The notes: generated by a model not told the origin, from the letters alone. A stretch of 49,521 bases of DNA from Avidehalobacter sp964569265 (GCA_964569265.1 CAZMTO010000010.1:1-49521); one strand, 5' to 3'. Shown: positions 1-8,518, counted from the first letter of the stretch. Program-made: numbers and translations.

Positions 1-50
1 GCCGACAAGCGAGGAGACTGACGACAAAGTAGATGTGCCGCTATTGTCAA
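1..50 (+). repeat. Partial copy (right half) of the dispersed hairpin repeat
   Basis: The window opens inside the dispersed repeat. It holds the GACAAGCGAGGA loop segment, the ACTGAC arm, then AGAT and the right-end GTGCCGCTATTG. The first 32 bases match the last 32 bases of the window except for one base. No complete copy is present here. The copy lies about 145 bp beyond the sigF stop, so it is the one partial exception to the stop-codon proximity seen elsewhere. Confidence 0.8.
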
Positions 51-70
51 TTCCGCTCTGAAAGGGAAAA

Positions 71-99
71 GGTGCGCCCTGCTAACACAGTACGCACCT
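71..99. other. Unassigned hairpin
   Basis: AGGTGCG at about 67-73 is complementary to CGCACCT at about 92-98, with a loop of roughly 18 bases. No U-run follows, so this is not a clear terminator. It lies between the repeat and the sigF terminator. Its role is unknown. Confidence 0.35.
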
Positions 100-157
100 C
101 CCCCGGGAATTATATTGGGATAGATCAGATAGATTCAAAAGGTAGAAAGAAGTTATA

Positions 158-181
158 TATATAAAAGTGCCAAAAGCACTG
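158..181 (-). terminator. Probable terminator of the spoIIA operon
   Basis: On the minus strand AGTGC, a short TTTTG loop and GCACT are followed by TTTTATAT, 15 bases after the sigF stop. The stem is only 5 bp, so the call is moderate. Confidence 0.5.
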
Positions 182-195
182 CTGTTAACTTAAAA

Positions 196-903
196 TTACG
201 CTTGCAGGCGGCTTTTAAGCCGCTTTAGGGCCTGTTTTTCCAGCCGCGATACCTGCACCTGCGATATGCCAAGCTTTTTGGCTATCACAGCCTGCGGTTC
301 TTCTTTAATGTAGCGTGCCCGCAAAATATACGCCAACCTATACGGTATCTGCGCCATTGCCTGTTGCAGCGCCAAATGGTCTACCCACATATCCTCGCCG
401 TCCAAAAGCTCCGGCTCCGCAGGTACATCGCTGGCATATACCCCCTGCAAATAAAGCGGCCTTTGCACCGCCGCCAGCACTTCTGCCAGCTCAGGCTCTG
501 TCATTGCAGCTTCGGCCGCCAGCTCCGCTATTGTCGGTTCGCGGCCAAGGCTTGCCGCCAGCTTGCGGCCGGCTTTGCTCACCAGCGCCGCTTTATCGGT
601 ATAGGCCCTGCTTATATGCAGCAGATTGTTACCGCGCAGCAGCCTTTTAAGCTCGCCTAAAATAAGCGGCACCGCATAGGTAGAAAATTTGTTGCCGGCT
701 GTCGGGCAAAAGTTGTCCACCGCCTTTACAAGCCCCATTGCCCCCGCCTGACACAAATCGTCCCATTCTGCACCGCGCCCCACAAAACGTCGCGCCAGCC
801 AAAACACCAACTGCATATTATCGGTTATCAGCTTATCACGCGCTGCTGCCTCACCACACTTACACCGCTGCCACAAAGCTGCTTCATCTGCCGCCGCAAT
901 CAT
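196..903 (-). CDS. sigF: RNA polymerase sporulation sigma factor, sigma-F type
   Basis: This is a 235-residue sigma-70 family protein. Region 2 is visible at about residues 27-90, with the DLCQAGAMGLVKAVDNF and FSTYAVPLILGELKR motifs. Region 3 spans about 95-150, and region 4 ends in a helix-turn-helix around KKLGISQVQVSRLEKQALKRL. The length suits a sporulation sigma factor. It is the third gene of an operon after spoIIAA and spoIIAB and starts 4 bases after the spoIIAB stop, the classical spoIIA order. By family knowledge sigma-F directs early forespore transcription and is held inactive by SpoIIAB. Sigma-G is similar in sequence, but the operon context favours sigma-F. Confidence 0.93.
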   Translation of the reverse strand: MIAAADEAALWQRCKCGEAAARDKLITDNMQLVFWLARRFVGRGAEWDDLCQAGAMGLVKAVDNFCPTAGNKFSTYAVPLILGELKRLLRGNNLLHISRAYTDKAALVSKAGRKLAASLGREPTIAELAAEAAMTEPELAEVLAAVQRPLYLQGVYASDVPAEPELLDGEDMWVDHLALQQAMAQIPYRLAYILRARYIKEEPQAVIAKKLGISQVQVSRLEKQALKRLKSRLQA

Positions 904-907
904 CGGT

Positions 908-1435
908 CTACAGCTCCGCCGCCGCTTTAAACAGCTTTACCAGAGTAACGCAGGTGCCGCAATTTACCGCCGATTCCACATTAAGGCCGTCTGTAAAAGA
1001 TTCCATAAAGGCAAAGCCCAACCCCAAATGCTCCTGCCCGGTGGTAAAGTCCGGCTCACGCGCCCGGTCAATGTCGGCAATGCCCACACCGTTATCTATA
1101 ACCTGCACCACCAGCGCATACCTGTACTGATACACCTTTAAGCAGACATTTTTGTCGGCGCGGCTGCCGTAACCGTGAATAATGGCATTGGATACAGCTT
1201 CGGACAGGGCAACCTTAAGCTCGTCTAACGCCGATACCGTAATATCCCAGCCATCTTCCGGCCTGGCAGCAATCATAGCAGATAAAAACGCCCGTGCCAC
1301 CGCTACATTTTCGGCTCTGGCGGGCAGCAGCAGGCGCGCCCCGTTAAGCAGGCTGCCCCACTTGGCAGACGCTTTTACGCCGCCCTTACACATATTGCTA
1401 TGTACATCCATATCTATATCAATCGAGGTATTCAA
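908..1435 (-). CDS. spoIIAB: Anti-sigma-F factor SpoIIAB (GHKL serine kinase)
   Basis: A GHKL-type ATPase fold is visible: the N box ALSEAVSNAIIHGYG at about residues 77-91, the G1 box VIDNGVGIADI, and a GLGFAFMESF segment. In the family this protein binds sigma-F and phosphorylates SpoIIAA. The open frame is 175 residues, about 30 longer than typical SpoIIAB. The extra residues are N-terminal, start from a TTG overlapping the spoIIAA stop (TTGA), and are followed by internal ATG codons. Either the protein has an extension or translation starts later, near residue 9 or 15. The overlap with spoIIAA favours translational coupling. Identity is firm, the start is not. Confidence 0.9.
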   Translation of the reverse strand: MNTSIDIDMDVHSNMCKGGVKASAKWGSLLNGARLLLPARAENVAVARAFLSAMIAARPEDGWDITVSALDELKVALSEAVSNAIIHGYGSRADKNVCLKVYQYRYALVVQVIDNGVGIADIDRAREPDFTTGQEHLGLGFAFMESFTDGLNVESAVNCGTCVTLVKLFKAAAEL

Positions 1436-1773
1436 CAGCCAACACCCCCCAACGCAGCGCCCCGGGGCGGTTCAATTTGCATAAGGTTACCAAAGCCGGA
1501 TAAACAAAGCAGCCGGTATACCTGCCGATTAGCACCCGTAATTTTTACCCTGCCGCCACGCTCGCTGACTTTTTTGTAGCGGCCTAACACCACACCCAAA
1601 CCGGAGCTGTCGATAAAACGCACCCCCGAAAAATCAAACGTAAGATTACGGGCAAAGCTTTCGGTCAACTCTTTGTCCAGCGCTTCACGCCAGTCGGCGG
1701 CAATCTGCATATCAACCTCGCCGTCTATTATGGCCCAAACCGTGTTGTCCTGCACCTTAAAACTAAAGCTCAA
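1432..1773 (-). CDS. spoIIAA: Anti-sigma factor antagonist SpoIIAA (STAS domain)
   Basis: This 113-residue protein is a single STAS domain. The phosphorylation motif DSSGLGVVLGRYK sits at about residues 55-67, and Ser57 corresponds to the serine phosphorylated by SpoIIAB. Dephosphorylated SpoIIAA releases sigma-F in the known partner-switch. The start is TTG, chosen because a GGGGGG-type ribosome binding site lies just upstream and the next frame codons read SFSFKVQDN. It is first gene of the spoIIA operon and overlaps spoIIAB by 4 bases. A sigma-H-type promoter lies about 35 bases upstream. Confidence 0.93.
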   Translation of the reverse strand: MSFSFKVQDNTVWAIIDGEVDMQIAADWREALDKELTESFARNLTFDFSGVRFIDSSGLGVVLGRYKKVSERGGRVKITGANRQVYRLLCLSGFGNLMQIEPPRGAALGGVGC

Positions 1774-1808
1774 TCCTTATCCCCCCTGTGCTGTTGCTTA
1801 TGGCTATA

Positions 1809-1838
1809 AAATTCGCCTGCACGGGGGCTTTTACCTTT
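1809..1838 (-). promoter_or_regulatory. Sigma-H-type promoter of the spoIIA operon
   Basis: Read on the minus strand, AAAGGTAAA is followed by a 12-base spacer and GGCGAATTT. This fits the sigma-H consensus (RnAGGAwww, 11-12 bases, RnnGAATww) with one mismatch. Predicted transcription starts near 1801, about 28 bases before the spoIIAA start. Known spoIIA operons are sigma-H dependent, which supports the call. Confidence 0.75.
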
Positions 1839-1883
1839 GGCGAAATTGCACTAAGATAGTCTGTTTGACAGAACCTTTGCCGA

Positions 1884-1927
1884 AAAAGCAAAAACCCGCT
1901 GCCGGCCGCGCCGCAGAGGGTTTTATG
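1884..1927 (-). terminator. Terminator after the ketopantoate reductase gene
   Basis: AAAACCC plus CTGC pair with GCAG plus GGGTTTT around a GC-rich loop, and the minus strand then reads TTTTGCTTTTTC. It lies between the panE-like stop at 1979 and the spoIIA promoter. U-rich runs on both sides may make it bidirectional. Confidence 0.7.
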
Positions 1928-1978
1928 CTGCTTATTTTTTGTTTTTTATGTACGGCTTTAGCCCACGGCACGGTGGCA

Positions 1979-2902
1979 TTAAAGCGCCTTTTGACGTGCC
2001 TGTTCTTCTTTGCCGCGTATTATTTCACACAAAACGGCATTAACCGGGGTGGGCACACCACTTTCGCGGCCATATTCTACCACTGTGCCGCCAAAAGAAT
2101 CTATCTCGGTGATACGGTTGGCCATAATATCCTGATGCATACTGGTTTGCGCCGTCCGCGGAAAGTCTGCCATAAACTGCTCGGTAGCCACCCTGTCATC
2201 TTCGGTAAGGTTTACACCGCGCACCTTGGCAAGCTCCACAACCTCCTGCATGGCTGCCGATGTAAGCTTAAAATACTGCGGTACGGTGGTACATTCGTAA
2301 ATAAAGCAGTTTACCGCCGCCGTAACCTGATTATAGCCGACATTTAACATCCACTTCTTCCAGCAGGCACGCTCCATATCAGGGCAAACCTCTAACGGAA
2401 TAGGCGTTTTAGCCAAAATGTCATACACCAGCTTAACTTCGGGCGCATAAGGCTCGGTGTTTTGCGCGCAGCCAAATTGCAGCACACCGCGCGTGGTAAA
2501 ATCAATGGCGTTTACCGTGCGGCGGGCATCAATACCCATAGCAATACCAAACAGCACTGTTGCCCCCGGGTATGCCCGGCTGAGCATAGGCGTGGCACTG
2601 ATACCATTTAGCAGCGGCAAAATAATGGTGCCGGGGCCGACAAACGGGCGCATATCGTTAATAGCACCGGGCAGGCCGTAATTTTTTACACACACCAGAA
2701 TAACATCTGCCGGTTGGGTATCGTCTGCCGGTTCTTCCACCTTAACAGGATAAACCTCGCCGTTAACCTGCAAACCCTCGCGGCGCAGACGTTCTGCCCT
2801 GCTGCCGGCCGCAATTGCAAAAAAATCGTCGGGATAAGCATTGTATAAATCCATCCCAAACACGGAGCCAACCGCCCCCATACCAATCATTGCTATACGC
2901 AT
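1979..2902 (-). CDS. panE: 2-dehydropantoate 2-reductase family protein
   Basis: This 307-residue oxidoreductase starts with the NADP-binding Rossmann motif GMGAVGSVFG (residues 7-16). It continues with the VCVKNY segment near residue 90 and a C-terminal ApbA/PanE helical domain, where the conserved Lys-containing helix WKKWMLNVGYNQVTA is seen near residue 200. PanE reduces ketopantoate to pantoate in pantothenate synthesis with NADPH. No other pantothenate gene is adjacent, and paralogues of this family act on other 2-keto acids, so the exact substrate is inferred. The gene is monocistronic, with a GGAGGT ribosome binding site and its own downstream terminator. Confidence 0.8.
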   Translation of the reverse strand: MRIAMIGMGAVGSVFGMDLYNAYPDDFFAIAAGSRAERLRREGLQVNGEVYPVKVEEPADDTQPADVILVCVKNYGLPGAINDMRPFVGPGTIILPLLNGISATPMLSRAYPGATVLFGIAMGIDARRTVNAIDFTTRGVLQFGCAQNTEPYAPEVKLVYDILAKTPIPLEVCPDMERACWKKWMLNVGYNQVTAAVNCFIYECTTVPQYFKLTSAAMQEVVELAKVRGVNLTEDDRVATEQFMADFPRTAQTSMHQDIMANRITEIDSFGGTVVEYGRESGVPTPVNAVLCEIIRGKEEQARQKAL

Positions 2903-2984
2903 AGCTTTACCTCCTTAATGCAATTATAAAATGCCGTTGTAATGTGTTAACCACAAATCTATTGCCTACAGCAGCTACACCATA

Positions 2985-3335
2985 GCAAGAGTGGTGCAGA
3001 TACAGGGAATAGAATTTTAAGTCGATTTGGGCGTACTTGCGGNNNNNNNNNNNNNNNNNNNNNNNNNNNNNNNNNNNNNNNNNNNNNNNNNNNNNNNNNN
3101 NNNNNNNNNNNNNNNNNNNNNNNNNNNNNNNNNNNNNNNNNNTACGCCGATGAGCGAAAAATTATATGACACAGTAGATGCGCCGCTATTGTCGGTTGCG
3201 ATTTTGCACCGAACGAGAATAATCGCAAGAGTGGTGCAGATACAAGGAATAGAATTTTGAGCCGATTTAGGCGTACTTGCGGTACGCCGATGAGCGAAAA
3301 ATTATATGACACAGTAGATGCGCCGCTATTGTCGG
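2985..3335 (+). repeat. Tandem array of the dispersed hairpin repeat, downstream of lepA
   Basis: Two copies lie in tandem. If the N gap is ignored, the period is 140 bp. Copy two (about 3225-3335) is complete. AGTGGTGC (3230-3237) pairs with GCGCCGCT (3320-3327), with AGAT on both arms. AATTTT (3253-3258) pairs with AAAATT (3298-3303). The apical hairpin is GGCGTAC/GTACGCC (3270-3276 and 3282-3288). The repeat-derived end GTCGGTTA includes the first stop-codon bases of lepA. Confidence 0.88.
3043..3142. other. Assembly gap (100 N)
   Basis: Exactly 100 N residues break copy one of the repeat array between its left apical arm (GGCGTACTTGCGG) and right arm (TACGCCGATGAG). The complete second copy has these two segments contiguous. 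The true distance is therefore unknown: it could be zero or any number of extra 140-bp units. Confidence 0.97.
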
Positions 3336-5138
3336 TTATTCGATCTCTAACACGGCCATAAAGGCTTCCTGCGGTATCGTAACACTTCCCACCTGCTTCA
3401 TACGCTTTTTGCCGGCCTTTTGTTTTTCCAGCAGCTTGCGCTTACGTGTTACGTCACCGCCGTAGCATTTGGCCAAAACATCTTTACGCATTGCCTTAAT
3501 GGTTTCGCGCGCAATAATTTTGCTGCCCACCGATGCCTGCACGGGAATTTCAAAAAGCTGACGCGGTATAAGCTTGCGTAGCTTTTCGGTAAGGGCACGA
3601 CCGCGGTAATATGCACGGTCTTTATGCACAATGCACGAAAGCGCATCGACAACCTCGTTGTTTACCATAATATCCAGCTTTACCAGATTAGAAGCCTGAT
3701 ACCCGGTCAACTCGTAGTCCAGCGAAGCATAACCCTTGGTCATACTTTTCAGCTTATCAAAAAAGTCAAAAATAATTTCCGAAAGCGGCAAATCATATAT
3801 CAGCATAACGCGCGTAGGCGTAATGTATTCCATATTTATAAAGGTGCCGCGCTTGTCCTGCCCCAGCTCCATAACGTTGCCCACGTAGTCTTTGGGCACC
3901 ATAATGGTGGCCTTAACATAAGGCTCCTCAATGGTCAAAATATCACCGGCCGGCGGTAAATCGGTGGGATTATCAATCTCCAGCACTTCGCCGGTGTTTT
4001 TGGTAACGCGGTAATTTACACTGGGCGCCGTGGTAATCAGCTCCAGATCATATTCACGTTCCAGGCGTTCCTTAATAATTTCCATATGCAGCAGGCCCAA
4101 AAAGCCACAGCGAAAACCAAACCCCAGCGCCGCCGAAGTTTCCGGCTCGTATACCAGTGCGGCGTCATTAAGCTGCAATTTTTCCAGCGCATCTTTAAGG
4201 TCGGTATACTTGGCGGTATCCACCGGGTACAGGCCGCAATACACCATAGATACCGCCGGACGATAGCCGGGCAGCGGCAGTGGTGCCGGGTTATCGGTGC
4301 GGGTTATGGTATCACCTACGCGAGTATCGGCTACATTTTTTATGCTGCCAACCAAAAAACCTACATCACCGGCGGCAAGGCTGTCTACCATTTGCACCGC
4401 CGGGGTAAGCACACCCACCTCTACCACATCAAATTCTTTTTTGGTGTTCATCATACGCACACGCTGGCCGGGCTTTACTTCACCATCCATAACTCTAAAA
4501 TACGGCAAAACACCCTTGTATGCGTCAAAATGGCTGTCAAAAATCAGAGCAGAAAGTGCCTCGCTGCGGTCACCCTGCGGTGCCGGTATGCGCTGCACAA
4601 TTGCCTCTAAAACATCTTCTATACCAATGCCGGTTTTAGCCGATATCAGCAGGGCATCATCAGCCGGCAAGCCTATAACATCTTCAATTTCCTGCTTTAC
4701 GGCATCAGGGTCGGCATTGGGCAGGTCAATTTTGTTGATGACGGGAATTATCTCCAAATTATTTTCTATCGCCAAATACACATTAGCCAGAGTTTGCGCC
4801 TCTATGCCCTGTGCAGCGTCCACCACCAGCAGGGCACCTTCGCACGCCGCCAGAGAACGGCTTACCTCGTAGTTAAAGTCAACGTGACCGGGGGTATCAA
4901 TAAGGTTAAGCGTGTAGGTTTTACCGTCTTTGGCCTTGTAGTTTACGCGTATGGCCTTTAATTTAATGGTAATACCGCGCTCACGCTCCAGCTCCATATT
5001 ATCTAACACCTGTGCTTCCATCTCGCGACTGGAAAGCGCGCCGGTGTATTCCAGCAAACGGTCGGCCAGGGTAGATTTACCGTGGTCGATATGTGCAATA
5101 ATACAAAAATTTCTGGTATTTTCCTGGATAGTTGCCAA
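3336..5138 (-). CDS. lepA: Elongation factor 4 (back-translocating GTPase LepA)
   Basis: This 600-residue translational GTPase has a full set of G motifs: AHIDHGKST near residue 15, DTPGHVDF near 81 and NKID near 135. EF-G-like domains follow, then the LepA-specific C-terminal domain ending QEAFMAVLEIE, so the protein is full length. LepA acts on stalled ribosomes in the cytoplasm. The start is TTG at 5138, 8 bases after a perfect AGGAGG; a nearer ATG is out of frame. murJ lies 29 bases upstream and spoIIP further up, resembling the rpsT-spoIIP-lepA neighbourhood of Clostridia. The stop codon abuts the hairpin-repeat array. Confidence 0.97.
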   Translation of the reverse strand: MATIQENTRNFCIIAHIDHGKSTLADRLLEYTGALSSREMEAQVLDNMELERERGITIKLKAIRVNYKAKDGKTYTLNLIDTPGHVDFNYEVSRSLAACEGALLVVDAAQGIEAQTLANVYLAIENNLEIIPVINKIDLPNADPDAVKQEIEDVIGLPADDALLISAKTGIGIEDVLEAIVQRIPAPQGDRSEALSALIFDSHFDAYKGVLPYFRVMDGEVKPGQRVRMMNTKKEFDVVEVGVLTPAVQMVDSLAAGDVGFLVGSIKNVADTRVGDTITRTDNPAPLPLPGYRPAVSMVYCGLYPVDTAKYTDLKDALEKLQLNDAALVYEPETSAALGFGFRCGFLGLLHMEIIKERLEREYDLELITTAPSVNYRVTKNTGEVLEIDNPTDLPPAGDILTIEEPYVKATIMVPKDYVGNVMELGQDKRGTFINMEYITPTRVMLIYDLPLSEIIFDFFDKLKSMTKGYASLDYELTGYQASNLVKLDIMVNNEVVDALSCIVHKDRAYYRGRALTEKLRKLIPRQLFEIPVQASVGSKIIARETIKAMRKDVLAKCYGGDVTRKRKLLEKQKAGKKRMKQVGSVTIPQEAFMAVLEIE

Positions 5139-5167
5139 GCTCCATTCCTCCTGAATATATAAAATAA

Positions 5168-6781
5168 TTACGCTCTTTTTCTCTTTAATTTACGGTTTAT
5201 TATCCGCATTATCTGTTCAGCCTCGGGCATTTTAAGCATTAAAGCCAGCCCGGCATAAACCGCCGCGCCCACACCTATGGCCGCAAAAATCTCTACAAGC
5301 TGTACCAGCTTTGAGGTTACCGGCAAAAATGCTTCTAACCCGGTTACCAGCCCCCACACTACGCCGCCCATTATCAGCGATATAGCAATAGTCTGGCAGG
5401 TAGAAACCAGCAAAGCGCGGCTGCCGATATCACCGATACTGCGGTTTAGCAGCACAATAAGCACCACCATATTAAAAATACCGGCCACCGAATACGCCAG
5501 CGCCAGCCCACCCTGCGCCATATATTTTACCAGCAGAACCGACAGCACCACGTTTACCATAATAGAAAACACTGCCACCGCTACCGGGGTTTTGGTATCT
5601 TTTAAGGCATAAAATGCCCGCGACAGGGTATGGATAGCTGCGTAAGCGAACACACCAATGGTGTAAAAAATAAGGGCATACGCTGTATTATCGGTATCTT
5701 CGGCGGTAAATGCACCGTTTTTAAACTCGTACATAAAGCGTATAAGCGGCCCGGCCAGCGCCGCCAGCCCGCAAGATGCCGGAATCGTTACAAAAATAAC
5801 GGTTCTAAGGCCCATTACCACCGTTTGTTTAAATTCGTCAATTTGCAGCTTGGCCGCCATTTCCGTCATAGTCGGGAAGAAAGCCACCCCCACCGTAATG
5901 CCAAACAGGGTTATAGGCAGTTGCATAAGCCGCTGTGCCGCCCGCAATGCCGAAACCAGACCTTCGGCCAAACCGGAGGCCAAATTTTGGTTTACAAACA
6001 AATTAAACTGGCTGGCTGCCAGCCCGATAAACACCGGCACTATCAGCATTATCAGCTCTTTTACACCGGGGTGGCGCAGGTCAAAGCTAAAGCTGTAGCG
6101 TATGCCCAGCCGCCATACGGCAGCAAACTGCACTGCAAAGTTAAGCATAGCACCCAGCACCACGCCAACCGAAAAGCCGGCAATACCATACCCGGGAAAC
6201 ATTTTTTCGATAGGGGCAGCCAACAGCACGCCGCCCAAAATAATGCCCATATTATACAGCACCGAACCTATAGCCGGCGCCGTAAAATTTTTATACGACT
6301 GCAAAATACCGGTGCTTATACCCGACAGACACATAAATATCACCTGAAAAAACATTATGCGCGTCAGGTTAACCGTCATCAGCTTGGTTTCGGCCGTGTA
6401 GCCCGGCACCAGCATATCTACCAGCACCGGCGCAAAGGTTATACCCAGCACCACACCGATTATCAGCAGCAGCATAATCCAGTTAAAAATTATGCTTAAA
6501 ACCCGCCAGCCCTCGTCCTCCTGATTACGGGCCAGATAGCTGGAAAAAACCGGTATAAATGCCGATGACAATGCACCACCCACCAATATCATATAGAGAA
6601 AATCCGGTATGGAAAACGCCGCATTATAGGCATCTGTCAGGTTATTTTGGCCAAATTGCGCAAAAATCAGCACATCCCGCAAATAACCCAGCACCCGCGA
6701 AGCAATAGTTGTGAGCATTAAAATGTTAGCCGCCGCCAGCAATGTTGCCGCGCCCCGGTTAGCCGTTTTTTCCTCGGCCAT
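5168..6781 (-). CDS. murJ: Lipid II flippase MurJ (MOP/MviN superfamily)
   Basis: The 537-residue protein is almost entirely hydrophobic, with about 14 membrane segments. Early MurJ motifs are visible: ASRVLGYLRDVLIFAQFG, then TDAYNAAFSIPDFLY and GGALSSAFIPVF. In the family it moves lipid II across the membrane for peptidoglycan synthesis. The ATG at 6781 is preferred over the upstream GTG, because a GGGGGGTGA ribosome binding site sits just before it and the upstream extension would overlap that site. It lies between spoIIP and lepA on the same strand. A spore-specific polysaccharide flippase of the same superfamily is a less likely alternative. Confidence 0.88.
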   Translation of the reverse strand: MAEEKTANRGAATLLAAANILMLTTIASRVLGYLRDVLIFAQFGQNNLTDAYNAAFSIPDFLYMILVGGALSSAFIPVFSSYLARNQEDEGWRVLSIIFNWIMLLLIIGVVLGITFAPVLVDMLVPGYTAETKLMTVNLTRIMFFQVIFMCLSGISTGILQSYKNFTAPAIGSVLYNMGIILGGVLLAAPIEKMFPGYGIAGFSVGVVLGAMLNFAVQFAAVWRLGIRYSFSFDLRHPGVKELIMLIVPVFIGLAASQFNLFVNQNLASGLAEGLVSALRAAQRLMQLPITLFGITVGVAFFPTMTEMAAKLQIDEFKQTVVMGLRTVIFVTIPASCGLAALAGPLIRFMYEFKNGAFTAEDTDNTAYALIFYTIGVFAYAAIHTLSRAFYALKDTKTPVAVAVFSIMVNVVLSVLLVKYMAQGGLALAYSVAGIFNMVVLIVLLNRSIGDIGSRALLVSTCQTIAISLIMGGVVWGLVTGLEAFLPVTSKLVQLVEIFAAIGVGAAVYAGLALMLKMPEAEQIMRIINRKLKRKRA

Positions 6782-6883
6782 TGCTTCACCCCCCATATGC
6801 ACAAAGTTCTTCTATATTATTATATTTTACCACAAAACACCAGCAAAACAAACACCCAAAGCATATTTTTTTAGTTTTAAGCG

Positions 6884-6916
6884 CCAAATAAAAAACACAG
6901 CCTGCCTGCGGCTGTG
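6884..6916 (-). terminator. Rho-independent terminator of spoIIP
   Basis: On the minus strand CACAGCC, a 7-base loop and GGCTGTG are followed by TTTTTTATTT. It lies 32 bases beyond the spoIIP stop and separates spoIIP from murJ-lepA. Confidence 0.85.
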
Positions 6917-6947
6917 CCTTTATGTTATATTTGCGCTGTTTGCCCTG

Positions 6948-7823
6948 TTATGCGACATTTTCGGCCAAAACTGCCGCCAAAACATCTGCCAGCAGCCGCG
7001 CCGAATATTCAACCTCATCAATGGTGTTTTCGGTGGTGCCCATTTCCACCAAAATTGCACGGCTAAAAATATGCTGGTTATAACGCCCGTTCTGCACCGA
7101 CACACGCCGCAAAAGTCCCGGATACATTTCGTCCATTTTATCGGCAATTTGCTGCATAAACGCCTTATTTTGCTGCCAGTTGGGGTTGGCATAACGCTTG
7201 TCGCTGCCGCAAACCAGCATAATTTTGGCAGCCGTCTTACCGTTTACGGTCGCGTAAGAATTTTCCCGGCTTACGCCGGCATCACGGTGCATATCAATAA
7301 GCACCTGCAAGTTAGGGTAAGTATCCAGCAAATTTTCCGCCGTTACCAACGAATTTGCATAAGACCGATTCCAGTCCGGCCAATCGTGTATCGTATCGTC
7401 TACCACCGTGCCAATACCGGCCGCCGCCAGGGTATCTGCCAGCGCCGCCGACGCCTTATAAACGCCGCCGTGCTCGCCGTAAACCTTGGGTTCGCCGGAA
7501 TATGCCGTGTAGCTTTCTGAGCTGTGCGTAGAATACACCGCCACCTGTATTTGGGCCGCTGCCGCCAAAAGCTCCGCCCGATACTGCTGCCAGCGTTCTA
7601 CCGCCGCTTTATCCGGGCTAAGCCTTACTTCGCTGCTCGTCGGCACGTTATCCGGCAGCAAAGCAGGCTCGGCCACCTGCCCCACCTGCCCGCCCGCCGG
7701 CACGGCAAAACCGGACTGCCACAAAAAAAGCAGCAGCCCCATAAGCAGCAAAAGCGCCGCCATTCTGCGCCCGGGGGCATAGCTGCGGCGCGGTTTTTGG
7801 TAATATTTTCGGTTACTAAGCAT
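6948..7823 (-). CDS. spoIIP: Stage II sporulation protein P
   Basis: This 291-residue protein has a basic N-terminus and one membrane anchor at about residues 21-40, then an extracytoplasmic region. The SpoIIP signature is visible in VAVYSTHSSESY near residue 95, VLIDMHRDAG near 180 and ILVEMGTTENT near 265. Histidines and acidic residues expected to bind metal are present. SpoIIP degrades septal peptidoglycan with SpoIID and SpoIIM to drive engulfment. The ATG at 7823 is preferred: the upstream GTG of the open frame overlaps the AAGGAG site. The gene is divergent from rpsT, as in other Clostridia. Confidence 0.92.
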   Translation of the reverse strand: MLSNRKYYQKPRRSYAPGRRMAALLLLMGLLLFLWQSGFAVPAGGQVGQVAEPALLPDNVPTSSEVRLSPDKAAVERWQQYRAELLAAAAQIQVAVYSTHSSESYTAYSGEPKVYGEHGGVYKASAALADTLAAAGIGTVVDDTIHDWPDWNRSYANSLVTAENLLDTYPNLQVLIDMHRDAGVSRENSYATVNGKTAAKIMLVCGSDKRYANPNWQQNKAFMQQIADKMDEMYPGLLRRVSVQNGRYNQHIFSRAILVEMGTTENTIDEVEYSARLLADVLAAVLAENVA

Positions 7824-7939
7824 AGGCAAATTCACTCCTTAAATATGCTTATGCCGGCCAAACACGCAATATGCAGTGGTGCGCCCAACCTGCCGACGCA
7901 TTTTATCGGTATTTTTTGCAAGTTTTTAGGCTATAGCTA

Positions 7940-7968
7940 TTGCAATTTTATTTTGGTTGTGGTATACT
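7940..7968 (+). promoter_or_regulatory. Sigma-A promoter of rpsT
   Basis: TTGCAA (7940-7945), a 17-base spacer and TATACT (7963-7968). Predicted start near 7975 gives a leader of about 85 bases before rpsT, long enough for the S20 autoregulation known in other bacteria; no specific regulatory fold is claimed. Confidence 0.7.
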
Positions 7969-8060
7969 GTTTTAGTCTGAATAGGGATGTTTATTTTTAG
8001 TCCCCGTTTTTTTGTTTACACTTTTTTTACAATATACATCACTTTATGGGAGGTGAAAAA

Positions 8061-8333
8061 ATGGCCAATATTAAATCCGCCAAAAAGAGAGTTCTGATCG
8101 CTGAGGCTCGTCGCGTTAAAAACGCTGCTGCTCGTTCCCGCATTAAAACCGCGCTGAAGAAGTACGAAACCGCTTTGGCTGCCGGTGTAAATAAGGAAGA
8201 AACCCAGGCTCTGCTGGTTGAGGTTATCAGCCTGCTGGACAAAGCTGCCCGCACCAATCTTATCCATAAGAATGCTGCTGCACGTAAAAAGTCCCGTCTG
8301 GTGCTTAAGTTTAACAAAACTTTTGCTGCCTAA
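8061..8333 (+). CDS. rpsT: 30S ribosomal protein S20
   Basis: This 90-residue basic protein begins MANIKSAKKRV, the canonical S20 start, and ends in an alanine-rich tail. S20 binds 16S rRNA early in assembly of the small subunit. The open frame extends upstream to an ATG at 8046, but the ribosome binding site GGGAGGTGA lies between that codon and 8061, so 8061 is the real start. It is transcribed away from spoIIP and ends in a strong terminator, making a single-gene unit. Its codon use is more AT-rich and less GCC-heavy than its neighbours, as expected of a highly expressed gene. Confidence 0.97.
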   Translation: MANIKSAKKRVLIAEARRVKNAAARSRIKTALKKYETALAAGVNKEETQALLVEVISLLDKAARTNLIHKNAAARKKSRLVLKFNKTFAA

Positions 8334-8360
8334 TTTTTATATTTAGCTAAGTATAAAAAT

Positions 8361-8395
8361 GCCCTCTTCTGCTTTAACAGAAGGGGGCTTTTGTT
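8361..8395 (+). terminator. Rho-independent terminator of rpsT
   Basis: GCCCTCTTCTG (8361-8371) pairs with CAGAAGGGGGC (8378-8388), followed by TTTTGTT. It lies 27 bases after the rpsT stop. Confidence 0.92.
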
Positions 8396-8408
8396 ATATA
8401 TGCTTAGG

Positions 8409-8437
8409 TTTACAACGTGCAAATTTAGTGCTAAAAT
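8409..8437 (+). promoter_or_regulatory. Sigma-A promoter of the small toxin gene
   Basis: TTTACA (8409-8414), a 17-base spacer and TAAAAT (8432-8437). Predicted start near 8444. The resulting 75-base leader contains CTCCCCC (8478-8484), which can pair with the ribosome binding site GGAGGAGG (8504-8511). Confidence 0.65.
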
Positions 8438-8518
8438 ATAGTTTAAAGGTGCTATCCTAAACGGTAGGCGGTTTATTCTCCCCCACTTTGCTGGTTTTAT
8501 GTCGGAGGAGGTGATCTT

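Noticed and set aside
8046..8060. Upstream ATG of rpsT
   Set aside because: It would place the ribosome binding site inside the gene, and S20 proteins begin MANIKSA.
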